A stretch of 64,000 bases of DNA. It comes from an uncultured Gammaproteobacteria bacterium. GTDB lineage: Bacteria; Pseudomonadota; Gammaproteobacteria; HK1. The first letter of the stretch is position 1. Each line of letters starts with the position of its first letter. The DNA is taken from assembly GCA_958295465.1 (NCBI GenBank), contig OY282353.1:682001-746000 (forward strand), written 5' to 3'. The translations under genes were made by a program, and so were the position numbers. The notes below the pieces were generated by a model. The model made no database searches and had not been told where the DNA came from. It was given only the letters and a program-made list of their open reading frames with translations. Below, in pieces: positions 44,424-54,687 of this stretch.

Positions 44424-45134
44424 TCATCCGTGCCCTTTCAGTATCGTGCTTACGATCCATATCAAGACTCCCATTACCGCTGAGGTCCTTATTGCCCATC
44501 CGCCGAAAGTGTTTTTCCAATCCTTTGTCAACTTCTTTCTTTTCCCGGTACAGAATTGTCTCATCCCTTCACATTCTTCTCCGTACAACGCGTCGATAAA
44601 TATCAAACGTGCTGTTTGGGCCGTGACTATTGCTGTCGCGATGCGGATTACTTCCCGACTCTCTCTGTGCTCCAGTCCGTGCAGACTAATTCCCCATCCG
44701 TTGAAATCAATCCCGAAACCTATGTCGTATCGTATCAGTGCGGATAGGGTTGTGGCCGCTATTGTCCATTTGATTATTTTTTTCCAGTCGGCTTCCACCC
44801 TTGGTTTTCCCAACTCCATCCTTCCAGTTCCGTTGTGCCGCGAGGACGTATATTCACCTGCCCTTATCCCTCGCCCTTGAATTGCTTCCTCCCAGTATCT
44901 ACGATCTTTCCATTCCCTTTTGTTCCAAACCATCTCGATCTCTTCCATACTGAGGGTAGGATGTTCTGTCTTTACGAATTCCGTGAAGGCTTTTTTCGCG
45001 TCGTTCTCGACCCATGTGTTGTACGCTGCCATTTCCCAGCGTACTTGCTCTTCCTTCGTCCGTTCCTTCCAATCCTCGCCATCTCGTCCTTGGGTCTTCT
45101 CGTACGCCTGATATGCTCTCCGTCCCGCACTCAT
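44424..45134 (-). CDS. Membrane protein with HMG-box-like N-terminal segment
   Basis: A 236-aa protein. The first ~85 residues contain two amphipathic Trp/Tyr-rich helical stretches (AYQAYEKTQGRDGEDWKERTKEEQVRWEMAAYNTW and FTEFVKTEHPTLSMEEIEMVWNKREW) that faintly resemble HMG-box-like modules. The C-terminal half has two or three hydrophobic segments (IIKWTIAATTLSALI, VIRIATAIVTAQTARLIFIDAL, AIRTSAVMGVLIWIVSTIL). ATG 45134 follows AGAGGAGAG. Function unknown; a membrane effector or structural protein is possible. Confidence 0.55.
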   Translation of the reverse strand: MSAGRRAYQAYEKTQGRDGEDWKERTKEEQVRWEMAAYNTWVENDAKKAFTEFVKTEHPTLSMEEIEMVWNKREWKDRRYWEEAIQGRGIRAGEYTSSRHNGTGRMELGKPRVEADWKKIIKWTIAATTLSALIRYDIGFGIDFNGWGISLHGLEHRESREVIRIATAIVTAQTARLIFIDALYGEECEGMRQFCTGKRKKLTKDWKNTFGGWAIRTSAVMGVLIWIVSTILKGHG

Positions 45135-45317
45135 GTTTCTCTCCTCTCTGGAGCATCTTTCCTTGTCTTCGCGATTCTGCGATTTTTTGTATTATCCAAT
45201 TTGCTGGCCCCCTCAGTCCCACGAAGATCTGTTTTTGTGCACTTTCTCCCTTATAGAGCCGTGCCGCCTTCTGGGCACCCTACCGCCTTATGGGCATCCT
45301 GCCGCCTTCTGGATCTC

Positions 45318-45506
45318 CCCGCCAGTAGCATAAAAAGCTATCGAAAACGCCAGTTCGTGCTGTGATAGCAGGGTGGAACGCCTGCCGCGCCGGTGTAGCC
45401 CATCCTCACTGGGAGTGAACATGAACTGGGCCGTCCAGTGTGCGGAATACTACTTGTACAGAGGCGTTGCGCGCACCAATGCATATGAGTTTGTGCAACA
45501 ATCGGG
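45318..45506 (+). repeat. MITE-like 189-bp element, copy B
   Basis: 189 bp, the inverted partner of 28950-29138 with only four visible differences. Flanked by the direct repeat TCTC(C) on both sides (45314-45318 and 45507-45511), a good target-site duplication. Inside is a short open start (ATG 45421 after GGGAGTGAAC: MNWAVQCAEYYLYRGVARTNAYEFVQQSG) that runs out of the element, so it is unlikely to be a complete gene. Confidence 0.75.
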
Positions 45507-45592
45507 TCTCCTGCAGTCCAGATCTTGTCTCCTTTGGTGCTCCCCTATCGTTGTCCATCGTACCTGCACCTTCAAGTCCCATCCATATCCCA
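45507..45592 (-). pseudogene. 5' end of a small gene cut by the MITE-like element
   Basis: A purine-rich start (ATG near 45592: MAMGYGWDLKVQVRWTTIGEHQ) reads into copy B of the MITE-like element. On the other side (45180-45318), a frame containing QKQIFVGLRGPANWIIQKIAESRRQGKML might be its continuation, but stops intervene. Low support. Confidence 0.3.
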
Positions 45593-45625
45593 TTGCCATC
45601 TCCACAACTCTTCTGCCGTTTCTTC

Positions 45626-45964
45626 TCACCCCTCCCCTTTGTATTCTCTCATCACCTCCTTTATTTCCTCCAGTGAGTCACATTTGTTGATCAGTGCTTC
45701 CACCACCTTAGTCTTCTGCCGCGCACGTTCCCTTTCCGTCTCTTCCCCTGCATCTTTTCTCCTGATGCTTTTCCAGGCCCCTATGGTTCCCATACAGACC
45801 CAGAAAAGGAACATTGCTGCTAGGGTGCTCAAACCTATTGCTGCCGCATCCTCCCGAACGATTCCTGACATACTTATCCCTGCCATTCCTATTGCGCCCA
45901 AGGATATGATCACGACTGCACCTTTCGCCCTCAACTTCATTCCTACATGCTTGAGCCAGTCCAT
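45626..45964 (-). CDS. Small membrane protein
   Basis: A 112-aa protein with two hydrophobic segments (AVVIISLGAIGMAGISMSGIV and AIGLSTLAAMFLFWVCMGTIGAW) and a charged cytoplasmic tail (DAGEETERERARQKTKVVEALINKCDSLEEIKEVMREYKGEG) likely to form a short helix bundle. ATG 45964 follows GAGAGAGG. First gene of the minus-strand island; function unknown. Confidence 0.6.
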   Translation of the reverse strand: MDWLKHVGMKLRAKGAVVIISLGAIGMAGISMSGIVREDAAAIGLSTLAAMFLFWVCMGTIGAWKSIRRKDAGEETERERARQKTKVVEALINKCDSLEEIKEVMREYKGEG

Positions 45965-46001
45965 TCCTCTCTCCCTCTCCTTTTCAGCGCTCTTCGCTTC
46001 T

Positions 46002-46020
46002 TGACACTTTTCACTTAATC
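46002..46020 (-). repeat. Single inverted copy of the TGACA...TAATC motif at the other island edge
   Basis: TGACACTTTTCACTTAATC reads, in inverted orientation, like a shortened version of the repeat array unit at 38.1-38.4 kb (TGACAGGAATTCTGTCCTAATC on the complementary strand). It lies within about 10 bp of the point where high GC resumes. One diverged copy is weak evidence. Confidence 0.3.
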
Positions 46021-46024
46021 GTCA

Positions 46025-46321
46025 TTAAGGGCGGTTAGCGAGCATGGTGCCGATCTCGATGCGGCCGGATGCAGTGACAGACTGATCCCGGCTGGTGCCC
46101 CCGGTCGGCGAAAGTAAAAGGGGGGTAGGGCGCCGTAACCGTCCGTTAGCATGGGGCACCATCCCGCGACCTATGCGGATGGTGTCGTGGCGGGTGAACC
46201 CGTCGAACAAGCCTTCGAGCTGGCCCATGCGTTCGCGCAAGTCGGCGACGTCGCGGCGCATCGCATGTTGCCCGGGGAGGATAACCGCGGCGATGGCGGC
46301 GGCGATGAGCTCGGGTGACAT
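46025..46321 (-). CDS. Small hypothetical protein with coiled-coil
   Basis: A 98-aa frame: MSPELIAAAIAAVILPGQHAMRRDVADLRERMGQLEGLFDGFTRH. It has a short hydrophobic N-terminus, then a coiled coil, the layout of small membrane-anchored proteins often found beside defence or element genes. The final ~45 residues do not look like the family and may be non-native because the island boundary lies at its 3' end. Confidence 0.45.
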   Translation of the reverse strand: MSPELIAAAIAAVILPGQHAMRRDVADLRERMGQLEGLFDGFTRHDTIRIGRGMVPHANGRLRRPTPLLLSPTGGTSRDQSVTASGRIEIGTMLANRP

Positions 46322-46539
46322 GGCGGGACTCCGCTTCCTTCCTTCAATGAGGCCGGCCCGGCCGGGACCAGAAAACAGCATACCCGTAACCGCTTGATCT
46401 GTACCATCCCCAGTCTTGTGCATCTAGCAGCGCTGCGTGCGGGTGGATGGAAACACTTCCGACAGCGCCGCCCAGAACCCCATCGCCCACGGCGAGCTTC
46501 GCCGGGAGGGTGAAGCCGCGCTGCTTCATCGCCAGCAGC

Positions 46540-46942
46540 CCCTCGCGCCCGCTCTGGGTCGACTCACGCACCCCGTCCTCAATGGCCAGGAGAGGCCGGA
46601 AACGGCCTCCTCGGTGGCGGGGATGGCCACGACTTCCTCTCCGGCGGCACGGGGAACGATTCGCTGTATGGCGGCGACGGCAACGACCGGCTGGCAGGCA
46701 GTGCCGAAAGCGGCACCTTCCTGGCCAAGGCGGGGCGGACATCTTCATCCACGCGGGCGGCCTCAACCGGGTCATGGGTTTCGAGCCCGGCGTGGACCGG
46801 ATCGAGGTCTCCGACATGACCGAGGCTGGCTTTCGGGCCGCCGCGACACAGGTCGGCGAGCACCTGAGACGTGGCGCTGCCCGAGGGCGGTGACCTCTAC
46901 CTCGCCTGGACGATGTTCGGCGCGCTCGACCTGCTCGCGTAG
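46540..46942 (+). pseudogene. Degenerate RTX (GGxGxD) calcium-binding repeat protein, 3' end
   Basis: One frame reads GNGLLGGGDGHDFLSGGTGNDSLYGGDGNDRLAGS (typical nonapeptide repeats). Another then gives IHAGGLNRVMGFEPGVDRIEVSDMTEAGFRAA, and a third ends ALPEGGDLYLAWTMFGALDLLA. At least two frameshifts separate these parts, so it is a remnant of a secreted RTX protein just inside the right edge of the large element. Confidence 0.75.
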
Positions 46943-47022
46943 CTGAAATGCTGCCTGTGCGGCTTGCGTGCCGGGACCAACCCAAGTCCCAACGATATCC
47001 GATGGGTGTCGTAACTCACTGA

Positions 47023-48046
<1,024 letters not shown>

Positions 48047-48181
48047 ACCACAACCGACCCGGCAAAACCGGACAGTTCTATTTGTTGCCAACAAATTTCG
48101 ATAACCTCCCAGAATAGCGTTTCCTGCTACGTTGTTACTCCCTGGAATTTCTCGCCTTCGTTGAGGGTTGAGAAGGGACGT

Positions 48182-51100
48182 TCAGGCCGCAGCCAATAGT
48201 ATTGCCGATATCCGTCTTGCGGTGTCGGTGAAGTGCTGGACTTCCTCCGGGTGCAGCGGACGACCGAAGATGCCTCGTTCGCGGTAGGAGAGCCACTTCT
48301 TGAGCACCTGATAGCCGCCGAGCTTGTAACTCCAGACTGCGGCGGGGACGTTGCGCCAGAAGGCGCGGTCGTTCAGGTAGCCGTCGAACGTGGTCTGGCC
48401 GAGGGCGGAGAGTGCGTCGCCCATGGCGGCGCGTTCGTCCGGTGTAAAGGCGCGTTCGACGATCCGGCCCTGGCCGGGCATGACTGCGCCACCCGTTCCG
48501 TAATAGCCCCATCCGGTGGTCAGTGCGAAGTCGCCGCCGGTCATGTTGCGACCGTCCGTGGTGGCGGGCACGGCGATGGTCGCGATCTCGGGGCGCAGGC
48601 GGCCTGAAGTGACCCCCGGTACGGGCATGTCGGAATCCAGGAGACGGGCCAGCTCGCGGCCCCGCGCCGCCGATTGGGCGAGTGCCTCCGCCGCTCCCTC
48701 GGCTGTCCCGTCCGGCCATCCCGGAAGCGGGATGCGCGGCCATTCCATGCGCAGTGCCCCGGCGTTGGCCTCGCGGTAGGCGGGATCGTGCAAGATGGCG
48801 AGGACATGGTGAAACAGGTCCTCGACACAGATGCCGAGGCGTTCGAGGTAGCGTCTCGCGGCACCCGACAGGTTAGGACGGCGGCCCGTGCCTTCGCCAT
48901 CGTCGCGGAGCCAAGCGGGGAACATATTGGTCCCTCGCTCGATCAAATGGCGTGAAGCAAGATATTGGGCGAAACAAGCTTGCGGTTCCTCCGCGTCGCG
49001 CCGTAAGTGTTGAGCAGAAGAAACCCACAGATTTCCTTTGAAAACATGAATTGGGTAGTGCGGGCTCTTCCGACGAAGCAGTTTCGTTTCTGCTTCCCAA
49101 TACAGCCATCGGTTATCGAATGGGCGGTAGGCGTGATGAACGAAGCCGCTCTCGTCCGGCCCGCCGCGCGCAAGCAGCGTGTCCCGCACTGCTTGCGCAT
49201 CGAACCCTCCGGTATCCTTCATGACAGCCGGATAGCGCCGCGCGATCTCCTCGTGGCGCAAGGCCGGATCGAAGTACTCCCCGACCCGCGCCTTCAGCCG
49301 GTCGAGGTCGGTATCGATGAGAAATGCGTCACGGCCGGTCTCGGACCCTTGAAACGACGCCGGGAACAGGTCGGGAAGCGCCGGCCAGCCGAACCAGTCC
49401 TCGCTCACCGTCGTTCGCACGAAAGGCAGGCCGAGCGGCAGGATGGGCGGCAGGTCCTCGTAGAGCGTGCCCGGCTCCGCTTCCGCCGTTTCCAACAGGG
49501 CCTCCCGCTTCGCCTGACCCCACAGATGGCGAAAGCCGATGCGCCCCGCCGGCGCATGGTCGGCCTTGCGCACCAGCGTCGCGATGGCCGTCCCGACCTG
49601 GATGCCCACCGGGTCCCCCTCCGTCGAGAAGATGCTCGGGTCCGGTGAGCCGTCCGGCGCCACCTTGCCGGTCTTGTACTTGTCGCCGTTCAGGCAGTCG
49701 ATGCGAACCGTGTCGAACGCTTCAAGGTAACGCTCGCGCATCCCCGTGCACGACAGCCCGTCGAGCCATAAGTAGTTCGAGATGAAGCAGACGATGCCTT
49801 GACCGGTCTTCTCGGCGATGCGTCGTTCCGCCATGCGGAAGAAGCGGACGTAGAGGTCGTTCAACCCCTGTCCTTCCGGCCGCCGCACCCGCCTGGCCGT
49901 GCGGTAGGCGTCCGAAAGCTCCCGCTCCTCCTCCACCGCCACGCCCGCAAAGCCGTTGTAGGGCGGATTGCCGAGAATCACGAGAATCGGCGTGTCCTGC
50001 TTCACCCGCTCCGCCCGGTCGCGTTCCTCCTCCAGCTCGGGGAAGGGCAACGGCTTCGTGGCCCTCGGCTCCCAGCCCGTGAGCGCGTTGGTGAGGAAGA
50101 CGCCGGCGCGCTCGGTTCCATCATCCGCGAGCGGCGCGTCGAGGTCTTGCATGGTCAGCCCGACTTGCAGATGGGCGACGACGAAAGGCGCCGGCATGAT
50201 CTCGAAGCCGAACACCCGCTCGGCCGCCGCCTGCTTCACCCGCGCCCCGGCGAGCGCGCCCAGGCCGCGTCCTTCCAGATTGGCGGCGATGCGGCGCAGC
50301 ACTTCCGCCAGGTACGCCCCGGTGCCGCAGCACGGGTCGAGCACGTAGACGTTCTCCGCCGCGAGCCCGTCCGGGATGTCGAGGTCGTCCTTCAGCGCCC
50401 GGTCCACGCGGGCGACCATGTAGCGCACCACTTCCGCCGGCGTGTACCAGACCCCGAGTTGCTTGCGGAGCGCCGGGTCGAAGGCTTCGAGGAAGGGCTC
50501 GTAGAAGTAGGGTACCGCCGGATCCTGCCCGGCACCCTCGCCCGTGTTGAAGCGGGCGAAGAAGGCGGGCTGGTCCACCCGGTCGAGCGCGGCGGCGGTC
50601 CAGTCCAGCACTTCCACGAGGCCGAGCGGTTGCAGGCGACCGGGCTGGGCAAGCTGCTGGAACAGCGCCGCCAGCACCGGCACGCGCAGATGCCAGACCG
50701 CCGTGCGCCAGTCGAACTTCCCGGTGCCGGCGCCGGAAGGCGGCGCTCCGCCGTCGGACCCCGCACCGGCACGCGCCCACAGCACCCAGGCGGAGAAGAC
50801 CCCGTAGAACAACGTCTGTACCAGGGTCGAGCGGAAGAAGCGCGCGCCCTTCTCGCCCTCGAAGCGCACCCCGAGCGCATCTTCGAGCGCCTGCCGCACC
50901 ACCGCCAGCGCCGACGCATCGCCCGCCGCCTCCACCCGCGCGAGACCGTCCCGGGCATAGGACGCAAGCAGCCACGCCAGATCCTTCGGATCGGTGAGGG
51001 CGGCCCGGTGCGACAGCGCCCGGCACAGATATTCGCCAAGACCCGCACCGACCTTGCGGGCGAAGGCGCGCGGCTCCTCCAGCCTGCGGTGGAAGTCGTC

Positions 51101-51575
51101 CGCGCTGTCCGCCAGGCGGAAGGTCTCCAGCTTCGCCGGGCGGCCCGCCGCGTCTTCGCCCACCAGCACGAAGTCGCGCGCATTGGTCACCAGAACCAGT
51201 CGGTAGCGGTTCCAGTAGCGGCTGATCTGATCGCCCGCCGCAGTGAGCCACGCATCGCCTCCGGAGGAGGCGCCGACTCCGGCGGCCTTCACTTCCACCA
51301 CGCCGTGCTCCGGCGTCTGCCCCTCGCGGGGCCGGCCCCGCTGGACCTGCTTCGCCCCATCAGAGACCGAAGTCGGGGTGGCCCGCGCCCTGGTCGGCCA
51401 GCTCCCCGACACAGAACACCCTGGGCTTGAGGGTCGCGCCGACGGCGTTGAGCAGGTTAGCGAACGGTGCGTAGCTCGACCGTTCCCCGGTCCCGCCGCC
51501 CGATGCGCGTACCCGTCGCAGATCGACGAAGTACGCCTCGACCGCCGCCGTCAGTTGCCTGTTCGTTCCCGTCAT
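48182..51575 (-). pseudogene. Type ISP-like DNA methyltransferase/specificity protein with a one-base frameshift
   Basis: About 1130 codons. The short first part (51575 down to 51360: NRQLTAAVEAYFVDLRRVRASGGGTGERSSYAPFANLLNAVG...HPDFGL) and the long second part (AKQVQRGRPREGQTPEHGVVEVKAAG onward) join if one G is removed from CTCTGATGGGGCG near 51361. The methyltransferase has LDPCCGTGAYLAEVLRRIA (motif I) and ILGNPPYNGFAG (motif IV, NPPY). A C-terminal region like the type ISP specificity domain follows (YRPFDNRWLYWE, RHLIERGTNMFP). The helicase-nuclease half of true type ISP enzymes is absent, as in many stand-alone homologues. It could be a sequencing error, a real pseudogene or an off-state. 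Confidence 0.8.
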
Positions 51576-51898
51576 CGTCCCTGTTGCCGTCGTGCAAGGC
51601 CATCGGCAGGCCCACTTGGGCGGCGGTGCTCATCGTAGCCGACCGAGACCGCGACGGAGCGCATGATGGAGGACGCAGAGGCGCGGCCAACTGGGCCGGT
51701 GGCATCCGGAGTTGCCCCGCTTTGGCGGCCCCCTGAACATTGTACGGAGGAGGGGTCCCGATGGCGGAAAGGCGCCCCCTGGTGCGTCGGAGTACCGATG
51801 CCGAATGGTTTTCCGCGTCGCCTTGGTCCCGACGGCCCGCACGGGCCGCCGAACACGGCCAAAGCCGCCTCGAATTCGCCCCGTCGTGCCGTCCAGCC
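51576..51898. other. Intergenic stretch, no supported gene
   Basis: About 320 bp between two minus-strand genes. Frames on both strands have random GC-rich composition. No clear promoter, terminator or repeat was seen. Confidence 0.4.
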
Positions 51899-53512
51899 CT
51901 ACAGCGTCCAGACCATCACCCCGCGCCCGTCCAACCGGCGACCGCTTCTATCCGCCCCGCCCTCGCTACGCCGGCGCTCCTCCGCACCGGCCCGGCGGTC
52001 GATCACCACCAGATGCCCTTCCTCCGCCCTGCACTTCGCCATGTACCCCAACGTCTGCTCCACGCCCCGCTCGATGGTCCATTCCAGGCTCTTGCGGGCC
52101 GAATCCCGCAACACCTTGCACTCGACTACGAACCGCTCCCACAGGTCCGACGGCTGCCCCGCCTCCCGCGGCCACAGCACCAGCAGGTCTGTCCGGCCTC
52201 GCCCCAACCCGTACTCCCGCTCGATGCGACCGCCGCCGTTCACCACCCGCTGCAAGTACGCCTGCAAGATGAGCTGCGGTCCCGCCTCGGGGTAGTCGCC
52301 GAAGCGCCCCAACCAGTGCTCGGAATGCTCCCCGAAGAACGTGCCGAACGCCGTCAGCAGCTTCGTCATGTTCAAGCCGCCGTCCTCGTCCACGTACCAC
52401 GCCACCTGCACGTCCAAGCTGCTCTGCAAGATGTAGCCCAGCTCGCGCGGCACCACCTCCGCGTAGATCGGGTTCGCGATGCGCGGCGGCTCACGGCCGT
52501 CGATGAGACCCAGGTCGCGGACGTATTCGAGGTCGCGCACCTGATGCCGTGCTTCGCCGCCGCTCAGGATGGGCTCGACGACCCGCCGCACCCGCGCCTC
52601 CTCCAGCTTGTGCGCCAACTGGTCCAGATGCGTGCGCCGCGAGAGAATCAGTTCCTCCCGCGCCGCGTAGATGTCGTCCACTTCGATGGGGCGCGAGCGG
52701 TCCCGCACCGCCTTGTTGTCGAAGCAGGCTCCGGCGCACAGCGCGTTCACCAGCCACGGCTGGCCTTGGGTCTGCGTCCACACCGAATCCAGCGCCGCCG
52801 CCGAGAAGCGCTGGCCGGTCTCCTCCGTGTGCTGCGCCATCAGCGCCCGCGTCTCCGCCTCGGTGAAGTCCCCCATGCGAAGCGACTTCGCCGCGACGTT
52901 GAAGGGGCTGCCGCCGGCGATGACCTCGCCGGTGCTCGACCGGATGCGGTAGTCGCGGATGTCGCGTACCCCGCACAGCACCACGCTCTGCGGGAAGCCC
53001 CCGGGGCGCTTCTCGTAGCCGGCGCGGAGCTGGCGCAGCACCGAGAGCAGGGTGTCGCCGACCAGCGAATCGATCTCGTCCACCAGCAGCACCAGCGGCG
53101 TCGGACCGGCCCGGCTCCAGCGGGCGAGCAGCACGTTGAGAGCGCTTTCCGGCCCCATCGACGCCAGGATGTCCTGCCACACACTGCCGGGGTAGTCGTC
53201 GCCCAGCTCCTGCGCATTCTCGGCCAAGCTGCCCAGAATGGCGCGGATGCCGCGCGCGGTGTCATCGCGCGCCACCTGGCCGACCTCCACGTTCACGTTC
53301 ACGCAGCGGAAGTTGCCCACTTCGCCGCTGTTCAAGAGATCGCGGAGGGCGATCAGGGCGGAGGTCTTGCCGGTCTGGCGCGGCGCGTGCAGCACGAAGT
53401 ACTGCTTGGCCTGAATCAGGGCGAGGAGTTCATCCACGTCCACCCGGTCCAGGGGCGGGATGGCGTAGTGGTCGTCCGGGCGTATCGGTCCTGCGGTGTT
53501 GAAGAAGCGCAT
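51899..53512 (-). CDS. AAA-like ATPase with C-terminal PD-(D/E)XK-like domain
   Basis: A 537-aa protein. Walker A APRQTGKTS (43-51) and Walker B VLLVDEIDSL (141-150), with sensor-like VVLCGVRDIRDYRI, define an AAA-type ATPase. The C-terminus has RTDLLVLWPREAG...WERFVVECKV and a downstream GVEQTLGYM, the D-ExK pattern of a restriction-like nuclease domain. This family of ATPase plus nuclease-like proteins is widespread; roles in defence or mobile elements are inferred. The same gene begins after the Toprim gene at 28113 but is truncated there; this copy is complete. ATG 53512; the longer upstream frame is a shadow of the Toprim remnant. Confidence 0.8.
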   Translation of the reverse strand: MRFFNTAGPIRPDDHYAIPPLDRVDVDELLALIQAKQYFVLHAPRQTGKTSALIALRDLLNSGEVGNFRCVNVNVEVGQVARDDTARGIRAILGSLAENAQELGDDYPGSVWQDILASMGPESALNVLLARWSRAGPTPLVLLVDEIDSLVGDTLLSVLRQLRAGYEKRPGGFPQSVVLCGVRDIRDYRIRSSTGEVIAGGSPFNVAAKSLRMGDFTEAETRALMAQHTEETGQRFSAAALDSVWTQTQGQPWLVNALCAGACFDNKAVRDRSRPIEVDDIYAAREELILSRRTHLDQLAHKLEEARVRRVVEPILSGGEARHQVRDLEYVRDLGLIDGREPPRIANPIYAEVVPRELGYILQSSLDVQVAWYVDEDGGLNMTKLLTAFGTFFGEHSEHWLGRFGDYPEAGPQLILQAYLQRVVNGGGRIEREYGLGRGRTDLLVLWPREAGQPSDLWERFVVECKVLRDSARKSLEWTIERGVEQTLGYMAKCRAEEGHLVVIDRRAGAEERRRSEGGADRSGRRLDGRGVMVWTL

Positions 53513-53564
53513 GGGCTGAGTATGGCACTTGCCGCGTCCCGCTGCGCGCGCAGGGCGGCACCGC

Positions 53565-54072
53565 TCACGCCCCGGGGCCGAGGAGCGGGGCGAGTCGCGC
53601 GGCCAGCGCCCGCGGCCCGAGGGCGGCGAGGTCGTCGTTGAAGTCGCCGTGCGCGGGCACGAGGACGACGGCGGTGATACCCTGCGCCATCGCCCGGGCC
53701 TCGAGCCCGGCCGCGGCACGCCGGCCCGCGGCGTCGCGGTCGGCGGCGATGAGGAGGCGGGCGGTGCCGGGGGGCGGGACGACGGCGGCGAGGCTGCCGG
53801 CCGACAGCGCGGCAGCGGCGGGCAGTGCGGGGACGGCGGCGACGAGCGAGAGCACGGTCTCGATGCCCTCGCCGACGAGGAGGGTGGTGCCGTCGCACCC
53901 GGGCGCCCCGAAGCGCACGGCGTGGCCGTGGACGCGCCCCAGCGCCTTGCGGGGCTGGGCGACCGGGGCCTTGGCGGGGTGCTTGGGATGGAGCCAGGTG
54001 CGCTGCACGCCTTCGAGGATCCCGTCCGGGCCGGAGACGGCGGCGACGAGGGCGGGGAAGGGGCACCAGCCG
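53565..54072 (-). pseudogene. Toprim primase-like gene, 3' remnant
   Basis: Nearly the same as residues about 165-330 of the Toprim protein at 27068-28060: FPALVAAVSGPDG, GVQRTWLHPKHPAKAPVAQPRKALGRVHGH, LLVGEGIETVLSL, LLIAADRDAAGRRAA. The 5' half is missing; the sequence joins directly to the strawberry-notch remnant at the shared word GGCTGG near 54072. No start codon of its own. Confidence 0.88.
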
Positions 54073-54549
54073 GGTTCAAGGAGATAGTGCACACGCCGGG
54101 CGGTGTTGCCGCACCCCAAGTCCGCGTGTTAGCTCCGCCCGGTGCCCCCGGCCATGGAGAAGACGAGGAGGCGCTTCTCCCCGGCCATGAAGGCGGCGGT
54201 CTCGGCGAGGCTCGACGAGGCGGGACGGCTGCGCACGGCCAAGCGCTCGCCGTTCGCATCGGCGAGCTTCACCACCCGACGGCTGCGCCCGGTGACCTCG
54301 GCGACGGACTCATGGCCGAAGTGGCGCACGACCTGGTCGAGCGCGGAGGGTACGGGCGGCAACGCCGCGAGCTGCTCGATGAGTGCGTCGCGGGCGGCCA
54401 GCGCCTCCCGGGAGAGCACCGGGTGCCCGTCCCGGTCGACCATCGGCCGGCTCATCAGATTCCCGTTCTCGTCGGTGAAGGGCGCCATGCGCTGCACCGG
54501 GAAGGCGTGGGCGAGGTAGTCGATAACGTGATCCCCGGTCACCGCCGCC
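54073..54549 (-). pseudogene. Strawberry-notch helicase gene, internal remnant with nonsense codon
   Basis: Corresponds to about residues 920-1075 of the giant protein at 21637: VIDYLAHAFPVQRMAPFTDENGNLMSRPM...VVRHFGHESVAEVTGRSRRVVKLADANGERLAVRSRP...VFSMAGGTGRS, then TAA at 54129-54131 where the intact copy has TAC, then NTARRVHYLLEPGW. It is truncated at its 5' end beside a REP-like palindrome (54550-54576). Confidence 0.88.
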
Positions 54550-54576
54550 GTCATTCCCGCGCAAGCGGGAATCCAG
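54550..54576. repeat. REP/dRS3-like palindrome at the end of the remnant
   Basis: TCATTCCCGCGCAAGCGGGA continuing ATCCAG: ATTCCCGC-GCAA-GCGGGAAT. Short intergenic repeats with this sequence are widespread in proteobacteria. It marks the truncation point of the strawberry-notch remnant. Confidence 0.65.
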
Positions 54577-54668
54577 GGGTGATGAACCCCGAAACTCGAG
54601 CCGATCCACAGCGTGAAACGGTCCTGATCCGCGCGCCCTCGTTTCGCGCGCTGGTGAGAAATGCGGGC

Positions 54669-54674
54669 TATAAT
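54669..54674 (+). promoter_or_regulatory. -10 box of the tRNA-Arg gene
   Basis: A perfect TATAAT 13 nt before the mature tRNA 5' end. A matching -35 is not obvious; the GC-rich stretch CGCGCGCTGG lies at that distance. Confidence 0.55.
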
Positions 54675-54687
54675 CGCGCTCCCTCAC

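Noticed and set aside
51899..54259. One 786-codon gene covering the ATPase and the upstream frame
   Set aside because: The first 249 codons are a wrong-frame reading of the Toprim remnant. The ATPase starts at ATG 53512, confirmed by the matching start at 28113.
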